From contig NZ_BCTW01000026.1 of assembly GCF_001590965.1 (NCBI RefSeq), positions 1-46,976 on the forward strand: a stretch of 46,976 nt of DNA, read 5' to 3'. Below the pieces are notes generated by a model. It saw nothing but the letters and a program-made list of their open reading frames with translations, had not been told where the DNA came from and searched no databases. Positions 17,155 to 25,595 of this stretch are shown in pieces (within the stretch, counting starts at the first letter, position 1; each line of letters starts with the position of its first letter). This DNA is from Novosphingobium lentum NBRC 107847. Its GTDB lineage: Bacteria > Pseudomonadota > Alphaproteobacteria > Sphingomonadales > Sphingomonadaceae. Made by a program: the position numbers and the translations under genes.

Positions 17155-17949
17155 ATGCACGAAGACACCATCGTCGTCCTCCCTGTTGCCGTGGCGCTGC
17201 CATTGGCGGCGATCGTCGGCGCAACCGTGGGCAGCTTCATCAACACCGCGCTGGTGCGGATGCCCGAGGGGCGGTCGATCGTGTCGGGCTGTTCGGCCTG
17301 CGATTCCTGCGGCAGGCGCCTGACCTTTCGCGAGCTTGTCCCGATCGTATCGTACATCGCGCAACGCGGGAAATGCCGGACTTGCGCCGCCCCGATCGGG
17401 CGCTGGCAGCTGGTTTGCGAACTGGCCGGTGCAGGCATCGCGCTAGCCGCGCTGCTGGCCGTAAGCGATGGCATGACGGGATTGGCGGCGATGGTCATGG
17501 GCTGGCAGCTGCTCCTGCTGGCACTGCTCGATGCGCGACACTTGTGGCTGCCCACGCGGTTGACGGCGGTGCTGGCGGGCAGCGGACTGGTCGCGGCGAT
17601 CGTGCGCAGCCACGATCCCGGGACACTGGCGGTGGCGCTGGGCGGCGGGGCGATCGGCTATGCCATGCTGGCGCTGGTCGCGGCGATCTATCGCCGCTCG
17701 CGCGGGCGCGACGGGATGGGGCAGGGCGATCCGCCGCTGATGGGCGCGGTAGGCCTGTGGCTGGGTCCGCTCGGCGTGGTCGAGGTGCTGCTGGGTGCGA
17801 GCATCATCGGCATTGTCGGTGCGATCGCGCTGATGCTGGCGGGACGCAAGGTCGATGGGCGCGAAGTGGCGGCGGACACCGCGCTGCCGCTGGGCACGTG
17901 CATCGCGGTGGCGGCGTGGCCGCTGTTCCTGTTGCAGGGATTCGGGTGA
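17155..17949 (+). CDS. Type IV prepilin peptidase (A24 family)
   Basis: Integral membrane aspartic peptidase that cleaves, and in this type usually N-methylates, type IV prepilins or pseudopilins. The 264 residues include an N-terminal GATVGSFINTALVR segment, a cytoplasmic zinc-binding loop with C46/C49/C52 and C74/C77, and the two active-site Asp residues D126 (LLDARHLWLP) and D192 (GMGQGDPPLMGA). The cysteine loop marks it as PilD/GspO type rather than the shorter CpaA type. It is not next to a pilus or secretion operon here. The ATG at 17155 follows a purine-rich stretch. Confidence 0.92.
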   Translation: MHEDTIVVLPVAVALPLAAIVGATVGSFINTALVRMPEGRSIVSGCSACDSCGRRLTFRELVPIVSYIAQRGKCRTCAAPIGRWQLVCELAGAGIALAALLAVSDGMTGLAAMVMGWQLLLLALLDARHLWLPTRLTAVLAGSGLVAAIVRSHDPGTLAVALGGGAIGYAMLALVAAIYRRSRGRDGMGQGDPPLMGAVGLWLGPLGVVEVLLGASIIGIVGAIALMLAGRKVDGREVAADTALPLGTCIAVAAWPLFLLQGFG

Positions 17950-17997
17950 ACGGACGTGCTGTCGGGCGACAAGACTTCGGGTGAGGATAACGATACC

Positions 17998-19440
17998 ATG
18001 CAGGACACCGACAACGCCGCGATGCTGGCCGTGCTCGAGCGGCAGCGCAGCGTCTTCACCGCCGCGCGGCCAGAGCCGCTGGCGCTGCGGCGCGACCGGC
18101 TCGACCGGTGCTCGCGGTTGCTCAAGGACAATGCCGAGCAGCTTGCCGCCGCGATGAGCGCTGACTTCGGGCACCGCAGCCGCGACCAGTCGATGATCGT
18201 CGATATCCTGCCTTCGCTCGGTCTGCTCGATTACTGCCGCAAGCACCTGAGCCAATGGGCAAAATCCGACCGCCGCCGCACGATCTTCCCGCTCGGCCTG
18301 CTCGGCGGCAAGGCATCTGTCCGCTACGAGCCCAAGGGCGTGGTCGGCATTGTCAGCCCGTGGAATTTCCCCGTGATGCTCTCGTTCGGGCCGCTGGCGC
18401 AAGCGCTGGCGGCGGGCAACCGCGCGATGATCAAGCCATCCGAATACACCGAGCGCACGTCGGCGCTGATGGCTGAGCTGTTCGCCCGCCATTTCGCCGA
18501 GGACGAAGTGGCGGTGATCACCGGCGGGCCGCAAACCGGGCAGGATTTCTGCGCGCTGCCGTTCGATCACCTGCTGTTCACCGGCGCGACCTCGGTCGGG
18601 CGGCACGTGCTTCATGCTGCGGCCGACAACCTGGTGCCGGTGACGCTGGAACTGGGCGGCAAGTCGCCCGCGATTATCGGGGCGGGTGCCGACATCGCGC
18701 GCGCCGGGGAGCGGATCGCGCTGGGCAAGATGCTCAACGCCGGTCAGATCTGCCTCGCGCCCGACTACATGCTGGTGCCCGAGGCGCTGGAGGATCAGGC
18801 GATCGCGGCGGTCACTGCGGGCGTGACCGCAATGTATCCCACACTGCTGGCGAACGACGACTATGCCTCGGTCATCAACCGCCGCCACCGCGACCGGCTG
18901 GTCGATATTGTGGAGGACGCGCGGGCCAAGGGCGCCGAGGTGATCGAGGTCAATCCCGCCGGAGAGGATTTCACCGGCACCAACGGCAACAAGCTGCCGC
19001 TGACGATCCTGCGCAACGTGACCGCTGACATGAAGGCGATGCAGGACGAGATCTTCGGGCCGGTGCTGCCGGTCAAGACCTACCGCTCGATCGACGAGGC
19101 AATCGACTACGTCAACGCGCATGATCGCCCGCTGGGATTGTACTGGTTCGGCCAGGATCGCGCCGAGCAGGAGCGTGTGCTGTCGCGCACGCTGTCGGGC
19201 GGGGTGACGATCAACGACGTGTTGTTCCACATCTCGATGGACGACCTGCCGTTCGGCGGCGTCGGGCCTTCGGGGATGGGCAGCTATCATGGCGTCGAGG
19301 GGTTCAGGACGTTCAGCCACGCGCGCGCCGTCTATCGCCAGCCGGGGCTCGACATCGCCGGTATGGCGGGGATCAAGCCGCCGTATGGCAAGGCCGCTGC
19401 GAAGGCGATCGCCAAGGCGATGGGGCGGCCCACCGGGTAG
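17998..19440 (+). CDS. Aldehyde dehydrogenase (coniferyl aldehyde dehydrogenase-like)
   Basis: NAD(P)-dependent aldehyde oxidation, 480 residues, cytoplasmic. Active-site C252 in NAGQICLAPDY and E218 in VTLELGGKSP are present, with the SPWNFPVML and FTGATSVG cofactor motifs. Overall it resembles the class that lacks the usual C-terminal tail and is often annotated as coniferyl aldehyde dehydrogenase; real specificity is uncertain. The ATG at 17998 was chosen over 17956 because GAGGATAA precedes it. It lies 48 bp after the prepilin peptidase gene and upstream of the nuo operon. Confidence 0.9.
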   Translation: MQDTDNAAMLAVLERQRSVFTAARPEPLALRRDRLDRCSRLLKDNAEQLAAAMSADFGHRSRDQSMIVDILPSLGLLDYCRKHLSQWAKSDRRRTIFPLGLLGGKASVRYEPKGVVGIVSPWNFPVMLSFGPLAQALAAGNRAMIKPSEYTERTSALMAELFARHFAEDEVAVITGGPQTGQDFCALPFDHLLFTGATSVGRHVLHAAADNLVPVTLELGGKSPAIIGAGADIARAGERIALGKMLNAGQICLAPDYMLVPEALEDQAIAAVTAGVTAMYPTLLANDDYASVINRRHRDRLVDIVEDARAKGAEVIEVNPAGEDFTGTNGNKLPLTILRNVTADMKAMQDEIFGPVLPVKTYRSIDEAIDYVNAHDRPLGLYWFGQDRAEQERVLSRTLSGGVTINDVLFHISMDDLPFGGVGPSGMGSYHGVEGFRTFSHARAVYRQPGLDIAGMAGIKPPYGKAAAKAIAKAMGRPTG

Positions 19441-19552
19441 ATTTCGATCCACTGGCAGGCGCGTGGCACGGGCCCGTCCTCCCGAAACGCTGCACCGCAA
19501 CATTTTTGCTCGCCAAACGCGCGAAACTGGGGCTATCCGTCACACCCCCCAC

Positions 19553-19581
19553 TTGCGCCATGGCCGTGCGGGCACTAGGGC
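19553..19581 (+). promoter_or_regulatory. Candidate nuo operon promoter
   Basis: TTGCGC (19553-19558) and TAGGGC (19576-19581) are separated by 17 bp and lie just upstream of nuoA, in the 158 bp gap after the aldehyde dehydrogenase gene. The -10 box is weak against the general consensus but resembles others in this window. Confidence 0.3.
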
Positions 19582-19598
19582 GCGGGGCAACGCTAGCC

Positions 19599-19988
19599 AT
19601 GCGAGTCAGCCCTTTGGTCGATCTGTCCCAATACCTGCCGATCCTGATCTTTCTCGGGATTGCGCTCGCGCTGTCGTCGGCGTTCGTATTCCTGCCGATG
19701 GGCGTTGCGCGCCTGACCGGCGCGCACAATCCCAATGCCGAGAAGAACAGCGAGTACGAGTGCGGCTTTCCCGCGTTCGAGGACCCGCGCAGCCAGTTCG
19801 ACGTGCGGTTCTACCTCGTCGCGATCCTGTTCATCATCTTCGATCTCGAGGCCGCGTTCCTGTTTCCGTGGGCAGTCAGCCTCAAGGATACCGGCTGGTC
19901 GGGCTGGGCGACGATGATGGTATTCCTCGCGGAACTGGCGATCGGCTTTGCCTATGCCTGGAAGAAAGGGGCGCTGGACTGGGAATGA
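19599..19988 (+). CDS. nuoA: NADH-quinone oxidoreductase subunit A
   Basis: Membrane subunit of complex I at the junction of the peripheral and membrane arms. The 129 residues include three predicted helices and the conserved loop with YECGFPAFEDPRSQFDVRFY. The ATG at 19599 gives the normal family length; the longer open frame back to 19506 does not look coding. The stop overlaps nuoB by 4 nt. First gene of the nuoA-N operon. Confidence 0.97.
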   Translation: MRVSPLVDLSQYLPILIFLGIALALSSAFVFLPMGVARLTGAHNPNAEKNSEYECGFPAFEDPRSQFDVRFYLVAILFIIFDLEAAFLFPWAVSLKDTGWSGWATMMVFLAELAIGFAYAWKKGALDWE

Positions 19989-20539
19989 GCACCATCGTGA
20001 CAGCCCCCGTGACCGGGCCAGCAGGTTCTCCGGTCGTTCAGCCGGACCAGGCCTTCTTCAACGACCTCAACGCCGAGGTGCACGACAAGGGGTTCCTCGT
20101 CGCCTCGACCGAGGACCTGTTCCAGTGGGCGCGTACCGGCAGCCTGTGGTGGATGACCTTCGGCCTCGCCTGCTGCGCGGTCGAGATGATCCACGTCAAC
20201 ATGCCGCGTTATGACATGGAACGCTTCGGCGTCGCCCCACGCGCGTCCCCGCGCCAGTCCGACGTGATGATCGTGGCGGGCACGCTGTGCAACAAGATGG
20301 CGCCGGCACTGCGCAAGGTCTACGACCAGATGTCGGACCCAAAGTACGTGATCAGCATGGGTTCGTGCGCCAACGGCGGCGGTTACTACCACTACAGCTA
20401 CAGCGTCGTGCGCGGCTGCGACCGGATCGTGCCGGTGGACATCTACGTCCCCGGCTGCCCGCCCACCGCCGAGGCGCTGCTGTATGGTGTGATGCAATTG
20501 CAGCGCAAGATCCGCCGCGTCGGGACGATTGAACGGTGA
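19985..20539 (+). CDS. nuoB: NADH-quinone oxidoreductase subunit B
   Basis: Holds Fe-S cluster N2, the last electron carrier before quinone. The 184 residues carry the ligands C63, C64 (LACCAVEM), C128 (GSCANGGG) and C158 (PGCPPTAEAL). The start ATG overlaps the nuoA stop (ATGA), indicating translational coupling. Confidence 0.98.
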   Translation: MSTIVTAPVTGPAGSPVVQPDQAFFNDLNAEVHDKGFLVASTEDLFQWARTGSLWWMTFGLACCAVEMIHVNMPRYDMERFGVAPRASPRQSDVMIVAGTLCNKMAPALRKVYDQMSDPKYVISMGSCANGGGYYHYSYSVVRGCDRIVPVDIYVPGCPPTAEALLYGVMQLQRKIRRVGTIER

Positions 20540-20561
20540 GCGGGGCAGTGTCAGCGCGCGT

Positions 20562-20639
20562 GCTTCGACAGGCTCAGCATGAGCGGGTGTCGTGTGTGCG
20601 GCATACCCAAACCCCGCTCAGCCTGAGCCTGTCGAAGGC
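20562..20639. repeat. Inverted REP-like pair between nuoB and nuoC
   Basis: Left arm GCTTCGACAGGCTCAGCATG… and right arm …CCTGAGCCTGTCGAAGGC are near-perfect reverse complements with about 25 nt between them, and the flanking AGCGGGT/ACCCCGCT also pairs. It fills most of the 124 bp gap between nuoB and nuoC, and the transcript would fold into a strong stem-loop. Confidence 0.85.
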
Positions 20640-20663
20640 CGCTCGCAACGGTTGGAGCCTGGC

Positions 20664-21290
20664 ATGACCGTCCTCCACCCCGCACCCAAGATCACCTCCA
20701 GCGAGGGCGTGGCCGATGCCCTGTCCGCCGCGCTCGGCGCGATGCTGGTGGCCGCGAAGGAAGAGCACGGCGAGATCGTGCTGACCGTGGCGCGCGACCG
20801 GATCGAGGATGCGCTGCGCCTGTTGCGTGACGAGCACGCCTACCAGCAGCTCATGGAAATCGCGGGCGTCGATTACCCCAGCCGTCCCGAGCGGTTCGAG
20901 GTGGTCTACTGCCTGCTGAGCCTGACCAAAAACCAACGCATCATCGTCAAGGTCACCACCGACGAGGCGACGCCGGTGCCCACCGTGACCACGCTGTGGC
21001 CGGTCGCCGGCTGGCTCGAGCGCGAAGTTTATGACATGTACGGCGTGCTGTTTGCCGGCAACCCGGACTTGCGCCGCATCCTCACCGACTATGGCTTCCA
21101 GGGGCACCCGTTCCGCAAGGACTTCCCGCTGACCGGCTATGTCGAGCTGCGCTACTCCGAGGAAGACAAGCGCGTGGTCTACGAGCCGGTCGAGCTGGCG
21201 CAGGACTTGCGCCAGTTCGATTTCATGAGCCCGTGGGAAGGCGCGGACTATGTCCTGCCCGGCGATGAGAAGGCGGGGGACAAGGCATGA
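20664..21290 (+). CDS. nuoC: NADH-quinone oxidoreductase subunit C
   Basis: Peripheral-arm 30 kDa subunit, 208 residues, with the signature EREVYDMYGVLFAGNPDLRRILTDYGFQGHPFRKDFPL. The ATG at 20664 follows TTGGAG. The frame is open upstream through the repeat, but that part is not coding. The stop overlaps nuoD (ATGA). Confidence 0.97.
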   Translation: MTVLHPAPKITSSEGVADALSAALGAMLVAAKEEHGEIVLTVARDRIEDALRLLRDEHAYQQLMEIAGVDYPSRPERFEVVYCLLSLTKNQRIIVKVTTDEATPVPTVTTLWPVAGWLEREVYDMYGVLFAGNPDLRRILTDYGFQGHPFRKDFPLTGYVELRYSEEDKRVVYEPVELAQDLRQFDFMSPWEGADYVLPGDEKAGDKA

Positions 21291-22501
21291 GCAGCTTCGT
21301 AGCCGAACAGTCGCCCACCACCGGCGACGAGGTCATCAGCAACTACACGATCAACTTCGGCCCGCAGCACCCCGCCGCGCACGGCGTGCTGCGCATGGTG
21401 ATGGAGCTGGACGGCGAGATCATCGAGCGGATCGATCCGCACGTCGGCCTGCTCCATCGCGGCACCGAAAAGCTGATCGAGCACAAGACCTATTTGCAGG
21501 CGCTGCCGTACTTCGACCGGCTTGATTACTGCTCGCCGCTGGCGATGGAGCACTCCTACGTGCTCGCCATCGAGAAGCTGCTGAACATCGAGGTGCCGCT
21601 GCGCGCGCAGTACTTGCGCGTGCTGTTCGCCGAACTGACGCGCATCTGCAACCACATGCTCAACCTCGGGTCGCACGTCATGGACGTGGGCGCGATGACG
21701 CCGAACCTGTGGATGTTCGAAGTGCGCGAGGACTGCCTCAACTTCTTCGAGCGGGCATCGGGCGCGCGGATGCATTCGGCATGGTTCCGCCCCGGCGGCG
21801 TGCACCAGGACGTGCCGCTGAAGCTGCTGGTCGACATCGGCGAATGGCTCGACACCCGCCTGCCGACGCTGTTCAACGACGCGATGAGCCTGGTGGTCGA
21901 CAACCGCATCTTCAAGCAGCGCAACGTCGACATCGCCACCGTATCCAAGGACGACGCGGTGCGCTGGGGCTTTTCCGGCCCGATGATCCGGGGGTCCGGC
22001 ATCGCGTGGGACTTGCGCAAATCGCAGCCTTACGACGTCTATGACCGCATGGATTTCGAGATCCCGGTGGGCACGCGCGGCGATTGCTATGACCGGTTCA
22101 TGGTCCGCGTCGAGGAAGTGCGCCAGTCGGCCAAGATCATGAAGCAGTGCCTGGCCGAAATGCCCGAAGGTCCGATCGCGTCGGACGATCGCAAGGTGGT
22201 GCCGCCCAAGCGCGCCGAGATGAAAAGCTCGATGGAAGCGCTGATCCACCACTTCAAGCTCTATACGGAAGGCTTCCACGTGCCTGCGGGCGAAGTCTAT
22301 GTCGGCACCGAAAGCCCCAAGGGCGAATTCGGCGTGTACCTCGTCAGCGACGGCAGCAACAAGCCTTACCGCTGCAAGATCCGCCCGACTGCGTTTTCGC
22401 ACTTGCAGGCCATGGACTTCATGAGCCGCGGCCACATGTTGCCCGACGCCACCGCGATTCTCGGCGCGCTGGATATTGTGTTCGGGGAGTGTGATCGGTG
22501 A
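21287..22501 (+). CDS. nuoD: NADH-quinone oxidoreductase subunit D
   Basis: 49 kDa subunit that forms the quinone site with NuoB, 404 residues. Visible family signatures are NFGPQHPAAHGVLR near the N-terminus (His/Tyr-containing quinone pocket), IDPHVGLLHRGTEKL, and the C-terminal ending DIVFGECDR. It is separate from nuoC, not fused as in enterobacteria. The start overlaps nuoC and the stop overlaps the next gene (GTGA). Confidence 0.98.
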   Translation: MSSFVAEQSPTTGDEVISNYTINFGPQHPAAHGVLRMVMELDGEIIERIDPHVGLLHRGTEKLIEHKTYLQALPYFDRLDYCSPLAMEHSYVLAIEKLLNIEVPLRAQYLRVLFAELTRICNHMLNLGSHVMDVGAMTPNLWMFEVREDCLNFFERASGARMHSAWFRPGGVHQDVPLKLLVDIGEWLDTRLPTLFNDAMSLVVDNRIFKQRNVDIATVSKDDAVRWGFSGPMIRGSGIAWDLRKSQPYDVYDRMDFEIPVGTRGDCYDRFMVRVEEVRQSAKIMKQCLAEMPEGPIASDDRKVVPPKRAEMKSSMEALIHHFKLYTEGFHVPAGEVYVGTESPKGEFGVYLVSDGSNKPYRCKIRPTAFSHLQAMDFMSRGHMLPDATAILGALDIVFGECDR

Positions 22502-22830
22502 GCAACCTCGCCATCGCGACCCAGATGATTGCGCACTACAACGCGCAGGATGCCGACGCCTATGTCGCGCTGATGACCGACGATGCCTGCGAGGCGGGCT
22601 ATCGCGGCGCGGTGGTGCGCGAAGGCCGCGAAGGTACGCGCGCCGGGCTGAAAGCGATGTTTGCGGAATTCCCCGAAAACCGTGCCGACATCGTCACCGG
22701 CTACCAGTTGGGCGGTTACGCCGTACTGCACGAACGCGTGTTCCGCTCCGCCAGCGCGGAGCCGTTCGAGGTGATGTCCATCTACAGCTTCGAGGGCGAC
22801 AAGTGCTCTCGCGTGGAGTTTGTCCGCTGA
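22498..22830 (+). CDS. NTF2/SnoaL-like small protein inside the nuo operon
   Basis: 110 residues with the cone-shaped NTF2-like pattern: an N-terminal helix pair (AIATQMIAHYNAQDADAYVALMTDDA), a central helix (REGLKAMFAEFP-like), and C-terminal strands ending IYSFEGDKCSRVEFVR. It starts at GTG 22498 inside the nuoD stop and ends on the start of the next gene (TGATG), so it is translated with complex I. It is not one of the 14 core subunits. A role as assembly or accessory factor is inference. Confidence 0.8.
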   Translation: MSNLAIATQMIAHYNAQDADAYVALMTDDACEAGYRGAVVREGREGTRAGLKAMFAEFPENRADIVTGYQLGGYAVLHERVFRSASAEPFEVMSIYSFEGDKCSRVEFVR

Positions 22831-23030
22831 TGCTCAGTCCGCTTGAACGGCTCGATGTGCTGGCCTGCGCCACGGGCTTCATCCTCGCCGTCATCTTCTT
22901 CCTGTCGCGCTTTGCCGGGGCCGATGCGCCCGACTGGCTGCCGATGATGATCACCTCGATCGGCGGGTTCGAACTCTACATGTTCATCAACGAGCGGCGC
23001 CACCGCCGTTCCGGAGGCCGCAATGGCTGA
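22830..23030 (+). CDS. Small two-helix membrane protein inside the nuo operon
   Basis: 66 residues, MLSPLERLDVLACATGFILAV…, with two likely transmembrane helices (about residues 9-29 and 36-55) and a basic C-terminal tail (NERRHRRSGGRNG). The ATG at 22830 shares one base with the preceding stop, and its end overlaps nuoE by 8 nt. No family recognised. The tight overlaps on both sides argue that it is real. Confidence 0.7.
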   Translation: MLSPLERLDVLACATGFILAVIFFLSRFAGADAPDWLPMMITSIGGFELYMFINERRHRRSGGRNG

Positions 23031-23691
23031 TCGCCATATCTCACCCGACACCCCCGATCTGCGCGCCCGCTGGGGCAGCTTCGCGTGGACCGACGAGAAC
23101 ACGAAGAAAGTCGCCGAGATCATCGGCCGCTATCCCCCCGGGCGTCAGCGTTCGGCGGTGATGCCGCTGCTCGACCTGGCCCAGCGGCAGGTCGGCGCGG
23201 ACGAGAACACCCAGGGCTGGTTGCCGATCCCGGTGATGGAACACGTCGCGCGCGAACTCGACATGCCGGTGATCCGCGTGCTCGAAGTCGCCACGTTCTA
23301 TACGATGTACAACATCCAGCCGGTCGGCCGCTTCCACGTGCAGGTCTGTGGCACCACGCCGTGCATGTTGCGCGGCAGCGACGACATCATGGCCGCGTGC
23401 AAGAAGCGCGGCATGGCCAAGGGCCACACCACGGCGGACGGCCTGTGGACGCTGACCGAGGTCGAATGCATGGGCAACTGCAGCTCCGCGCCGATGGTGC
23501 AGATCAACGACGACAACTACGAGGACTTGACGCCGGCCAGCCTCGACTCCGTGCTAGATGCGCTGGCCAAGGGTGAAACGCCCAAGGCGGGCACGCAGTT
23601 GCCGGGCCGTCACACCGTGGAGCCGCTCGGCGGACCGACGACGCTGGTCGCCATGGTCGGTGAAAACCACGATTACCGGGGTGAGTGGTGA
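23023..23691 (+). CDS. nuoE: NADH-quinone oxidoreductase subunit E
   Basis: 24 kDa flavoprotein-module subunit with the [2Fe-2S] cluster N1a, 222 residues. The ligands are C109 and C114 (VCGTTPCMLRG) and C149 and C153 (ECMGNCSSAP). It starts at ATG 23023 inside the preceding small gene. Confidence 0.97.
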   Translation: MADRHISPDTPDLRARWGSFAWTDENTKKVAEIIGRYPPGRQRSAVMPLLDLAQRQVGADENTQGWLPIPVMEHVARELDMPVIRVLEVATFYTMYNIQPVGRFHVQVCGTTPCMLRGSDDIMAACKKRGMAKGHTTADGLWTLTEVECMGNCSSAPMVQINDDNYEDLTPASLDSVLDALAKGETPKAGTQLPGRHTVEPLGGPTTLVAMVGENHDYRGEW

Positions 23692-23828
23692 TGAAACTGA
23701 CTCCCCACCCTGCTCAGCCTGAGCCTGTCGAAGGCCGTGCGCTGGCTATCGTCCCGGATACTTCTGCCGCGTGCGTGCTTCCACAAGCTCAGCATGAGCG
23801 GATGTTGGTGAATGGAGGCATCAAGTGA
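23691..23828 (+). CDS. Short coupled ORF spanning the repeat between nuoE and nuoF
   Basis: 45 codons, beginning MKLTPHPAQPEPVEGRAL and ending LVNGGIK. Its ATG overlaps the nuoE stop (TGATG) and its stop overlaps the nuoF GTG start (GTGA), so ribosomes could pass from nuoE to nuoF through it. Much of it is the translation of the repeat arms. It may be a coupling leader rather than a functional protein; no homology is recognised. Confidence 0.3.
   Translation: MKLTPHPAQPEPVEGRALAIVPDTSAACVLPQAQHERMLVNGGIK
23711..23801. repeat. Inverted REP-like pair between nuoE and nuoF
   Basis: The left arm (23711-23740, core CTCAGCCTGAGCCTGTCGAAGG) and the right arm (23771-23801, core CTTCCACAAGCTCAGCATGAGC) are imperfect inverse copies of the family seen at 20562-20639. 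The spacer is about 30 nt. Confidence 0.8.
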
Positions 23829-25111
23829 GCCTCGCTGACAAGGACCGCATCTTCACCAACCTCTACGGCTACCAGCCGTGGAACCTGAAAGCGGCGCAAG
23901 GCCGGGGCGATTGGGACGATACCAAGGCGCTGATGGCGCGCGGCCAGGACGCGATCATCGAGGAGATCAAGGCGTCGGGTCTGCGCGGTCGCGGCGGTGC
24001 GGGCTTCCCCACCGGCATGAAATGGTCGTTCATGCCCAAAGAGAGCAAGGACGGCCGTCCCAGCTTCCTCGTCATCAACGCCGATGAATCCGAGCCCGGT
24101 TCGTGTAAGGACCGCGAGATCATCCGCCACGATCCGCACAAGCTGATCGAGGGCGCGCTGGTCGCCGGCTATGCGATGCGTGCGCGCGCCGCCTACATCT
24201 ACATTCGCGGCGAATATATCCGCGAGGCCGAGACGCTGTTCGCCGCCGTGGCCGAGGCGTATGACGCCGGGTTCCTGGGGAAGAACGCCTGCGGATCGGG
24301 CTATGATTTCGACGTGTTCGTCCATCGCGGTGCAGGCGCCTACATCTGCGGCGAAGAAACCGCGATGATCGAAAGCCTCGAAGGCAAGAAAGGCCAGCCA
24401 CGCCTGAAGCCCCCGTTCCCGGCGGGCGCGGGGCTTTATGGCTGCCCGACCACGGTCAACAACGTGGAATCCATCGCGGTCGCGCCCACGATCCTGCGGC
24501 GCGGCGCATCGTGGTTCTCCAGCTTCGGACGCGACAACAACAAGGGCACCAAGCTGTTCCAGATCAGCGGTCACGTCGAAAAGCCGTGCGTGGTGGAAGA
24601 TGTGATGGGCGTGCCGTTCCGCGAACTGATCGAAAAGCACTGCGGCGGCATTCGCGGCGGGTGGGACAACCTGCTCGCGGTGATCCCCGGCGGATCGTCG
24701 GTACCGCTCGTGCCCGGCGCGATGATGATGGACGTGCCGATGGACTTCGACGGCTGCAAGGAAGTCGGCTCGGGCCTGGGCACCGCCGCGATCATCGTGA
24801 TGGACAAGTCGACCGACATCGTCCGCGCGATCAGCCGCCTGTCGCATTTCTACATGCACGAAAGCTGCGGCCAGTGCACCCCGTGCCGCGAAGGCACCGG
24901 CTGGATGTACCGCGTGATGGAACGCCTGCGCACCGGCGACGCCGACATCTCGGAAATCGACCTGTTGCAGCAAGTGACCAAGCAAGTCGAAGGCCACACC
25001 ATCTGCGCACTGGGCGATGCGGCCGCCTGGCCGATCCAGGGCCTGATCAAGCACTTCCGGCCGGAGCTTGAGCGGCGGATTGCGGAGAACGTGCGGGAGG
25101 CGGCGGAGTGA
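23825..25111 (+). CDS. nuoF: NADH-quinone oxidoreductase subunit F
   Basis: 51 kDa NADH-binding subunit with FMN and the N3 [4Fe-4S] cluster, 428 residues. The nucleotide/FMN motif GRGGAGFPTGMKW and NADESEPGSCKDRE are present. Cluster ligands are C348, C351 and C354 (SCGQCTPCREG) plus the Cys in GHTICALGD. It starts at GTG 23825, preceded by GGAGG. Confidence 0.98.
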   Translation: MSLADKDRIFTNLYGYQPWNLKAAQGRGDWDDTKALMARGQDAIIEEIKASGLRGRGGAGFPTGMKWSFMPKESKDGRPSFLVINADESEPGSCKDREIIRHDPHKLIEGALVAGYAMRARAAYIYIRGEYIREAETLFAAVAEAYDAGFLGKNACGSGYDFDVFVHRGAGAYICGEETAMIESLEGKKGQPRLKPPFPAGAGLYGCPTTVNNVESIAVAPTILRRGASWFSSFGRDNNKGTKLFQISGHVEKPCVVEDVMGVPFRELIEKHCGGIRGGWDNLLAVIPGGSSVPLVPGAMMMDVPMDFDGCKEVGSGLGTAAIIVMDKSTDIVRAISRLSHFYMHESCGQCTPCREGTGWMYRVMERLRTGDADISEIDLLQQVTKQVEGHTICALGDAAAWPIQGLIKHFRPELERRIAENVREAAE

Positions 25112-25137
25112 GCCACACCCTGTCCCCCACCACCACC

Positions 25138-25233
25138 GTCACCCCGGCGAAGGCCGGGGCTGGGCTTTTCTTTCTTCCGCGAATTTGCGACGACAGCCCA
25201 CTCCGCAACAGCCAGCCCAGCCCCGGATCAAGT
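25138..25233. repeat. Inverted GC-rich REP-like pair downstream of nuoF
   Basis: GTCACCCCGGCGAAGGCCGGGGCTGGG (25138-25164) and its inverse CCCAGCCCCGGATCAAGTCCGGGGCGAC (25206-25233) face each other across about 40 nt. Each half contains its own short palindrome (CCCCGG…CCGGGG). First of two repeat pairs in the 346 bp nuoF-nuoG gap. Confidence 0.8.
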
Positions 25234-25286
25234 CCGGGGCGACGAAGCAGGGGAGTCAGGGGAGTGAGGCTTGCCCCCCACACACC

Positions 25287-25426
25287 CGTCATCCTGAACT
25301 TGTTTCAGGATCCATTTCTCCCCAAGCGCCGGAGCGTTGTTGGGCAGCGCAACGGCACAGTCGTGCTGTTCACGCAGGCTTACGGGCGGGCGGCACGATG
25401 GATGCTGAAACAAGTTCAGCATGACG
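25287..25426. repeat. Second inverted repeat pair between nuoF and nuoG
   Basis: The left arm 25287-25315 (core TCCTGAACTTGTTTCAGGA) and the right arm 25398-25426 (core GCTGAAACAAGTTCAGC) are reverse complements at 27 of 29 positions. About 80 bp lies between the arms and holds no gene. The rest of the 25112-25457 gap contains nothing else recognisable. Confidence 0.8.
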
Positions 25427-25457
25427 AACGCGTGAGGGCTAGTGGAGTGGACGATCT

Positions 25458-25595
25458 ATGTCCGACCTCTTTTCTGATCTCCTATTCAGCTTTCTGCCCT
25501 GGTCAGTCCAGGTCGGCTGCATCGTCGCGTTTGTTCTGCTCGTCGCTTCAATCTTCACCTACGGCTACGTCAACGGCGGTTTTGATAATGCCTAA
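25458..25595 (+). CDS. Small single-helix membrane protein before nuoG
   Basis: 45 residues, beginning MSDLFSDLLFSFLPWSVQVG. It has one hydrophobic segment (about residues 16-35, ending LLVASIFTYGY) and ends GGFDNA. Its stop TAA lies inside the start of the truncated nuoG copy (AATGCCTAA), an 8 nt overlap of the kind common in this operon. It was probably the original upstream neighbour of nuoG before the insertion described at 25588-26094. No family recognised. Confidence 0.55.
   Translation: MSDLFSDLLFSFLPWSVQVGCIVAFVLLVASIFTYGYVNGGFDNA

Noticed and set aside
25112..25457. Possible mobile element or CRISPR-like array in the nuoF-nuoG gap.
   Set aside because: It holds two separate inverted repeat pairs, but no regularly spaced direct repeats, no transposase and no target-site duplication.
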